A stretch of DNA of 64,000 bases. It comes from Paenibacillus sp. P25. GTDB taxonomy: Bacteria; Bacillota; Bacilli; Paenibacillales; NBRC-103111. Below, one piece after another: positions 63,747 through 64,000 of this stretch. A program made the position numbers and the translations under genes. Numbering within the stretch: the stretch's first letter is position 1; each line of letters begins with the position of its first letter. The DNA lies in contig CP085629.1 in NCBI GenBank assembly GCA_024704175.1, forward strand, positions 1,612,001 to 1,676,000, given 5' to 3'. The notes under the pieces were generated by a model. That model was not told the DNA's origin. It saw only the letters and a program-made list of their open reading frames with translations, and did not search any database.

Positions 63747-64000
63747 ATGACAACCTGGAATTTGGAAGGGATGAAGCATCACCTGTTGATTTGCAATGGC
63801 GGAAGCTGCATGCGGAACCAAGGAGAACAAGTAACGCAGGCGATTCGCGATGAGATTGCCCGTCATGCTGGAGATGCCCTTATACATACAACTAGAACGC
63901 GATGCAATGGCCGCTGCGAGGACGCCTGTGTTGTCATCCACTACCCCAAGGGAGTCTGGTATCGGAAGGTATCGCCGGACACGGGGAGAAGGATTGTGAA
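63747..64000 (+). CDS. Thioredoxin-like 2Fe-2S ferredoxin, cobalamin-linked (truncated by the window edge)
   Basis: The first 84 codons of a protein that starts MTTWNLEGMKHHLLICNGGS. Cysteines in LICNGGSCMRNQGEQ and TRCNGRCEDACVVIHYPKGV follow the spacing of thioredoxin-like [2Fe-2S] ferredoxins such as those found with cobaltochelatase and cobalamin genes. GGGGAGATTGAA precedes ATG 63747. Control by the cobalamin riboswitch places it at the head of a B12 biosynthesis or cobalt transport operon running out of the window. Confidence 0.85.
   Translation, partial: MTTWNLEGMKHHLLICNGGSCMRNQGEQVTQAIRDEIARHAGDALIHTTRTRCNGRCEDACVVIHYPKGVWYRKVSPDTGRRIV

Overview
The window looks like a chromosomal segment of a GC-rich, endospore-forming Firmicute, most likely Paenibacillus or a close relative. 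The evidence is a GerA-type germinant receptor operon, three YheC/YheD-type ATP-grasp genes, AGGAGG-type ribosome binding sites, sigma-A promoters, a ydaO (c-di-AMP) riboswitch and Paenibacillus-style sugar ABC/LacI clusters. No rRNA, tRNA, CRISPR array, transposase or prophage was seen. About half of the long genes need one or more single-base frame corrections, often in short homopolymers. I treat these as probable sequence errors and give the repaired span for each gene.

Layout. 0-7.8 kb: AraC regulator, oxidoreductases, a gluconate permease, and an alkylation-repair operon (ada, ogt, alkA). 7.9-23.6 kb: two back-to-back RiPP (peptide natural product) clusters. On the minus strand lies a graspetide set: a precursor with four TT..(A/L).GEEGG-type repeats, an ATP-grasp ligase and an M50 protease with an RRE-like domain. 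On the plus strand lies a daptide-like operon: a SPASM protein without a radical-SAM motif, a class III aminotransferase, four 43-45-residue precursors all ending in Thr, an RRE-M50 protease, an ABC exporter, a short-chain dehydrogenase, a methyltransferase, and a TOMM-like trio (ThiF-like, YcaO, SagB-like). 23.9-30.9 kb: an XRE regulator pair, then a Yip1/HlyD/MacB-like export set and a large secreted protein. Three copies of a palindromic repeat with covarying stems, and arrays of short hairpins, lie between 7.9 and 28.6 kb.

31.1-37 kb: a complete 2-aminoethylphosphonate pathway (PEP mutase, phosphonopyruvate decarboxylase, AEP aminotransferase) embedded among three YheC/YheD-like ATP-grasp genes, suggesting a phosphonate-decorated spore or envelope product. 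37-49 kb: a LacI-controlled carbohydrate locus with two substrate-binding lipoproteins, two permeases, three tandem DUF5060/DUF4038 glycosidase-like paralogues and a GH63-like glucosidase. 49-54.5 kb: TetR-MmpL and MerR-MFS drug-efflux pairs with readable operators. 54.5-64 kb: a spore germinant receptor operon whose C subunit lacks the lipobox cysteine, an MFS anion carrier, a c-di-AMP riboswitch ahead of a 55-residue protein, a class II synthetase-like orphan, a nucleoside hydrolase and a cobalamin riboswitch ahead of a truncated ferredoxin-like gene.

The strongest novelty candidates are the hybrid daptide/YcaO operon, the adjacent graspetide cluster, the phosphonate/ATP-grasp island, and the covarying palindromic repeat family.
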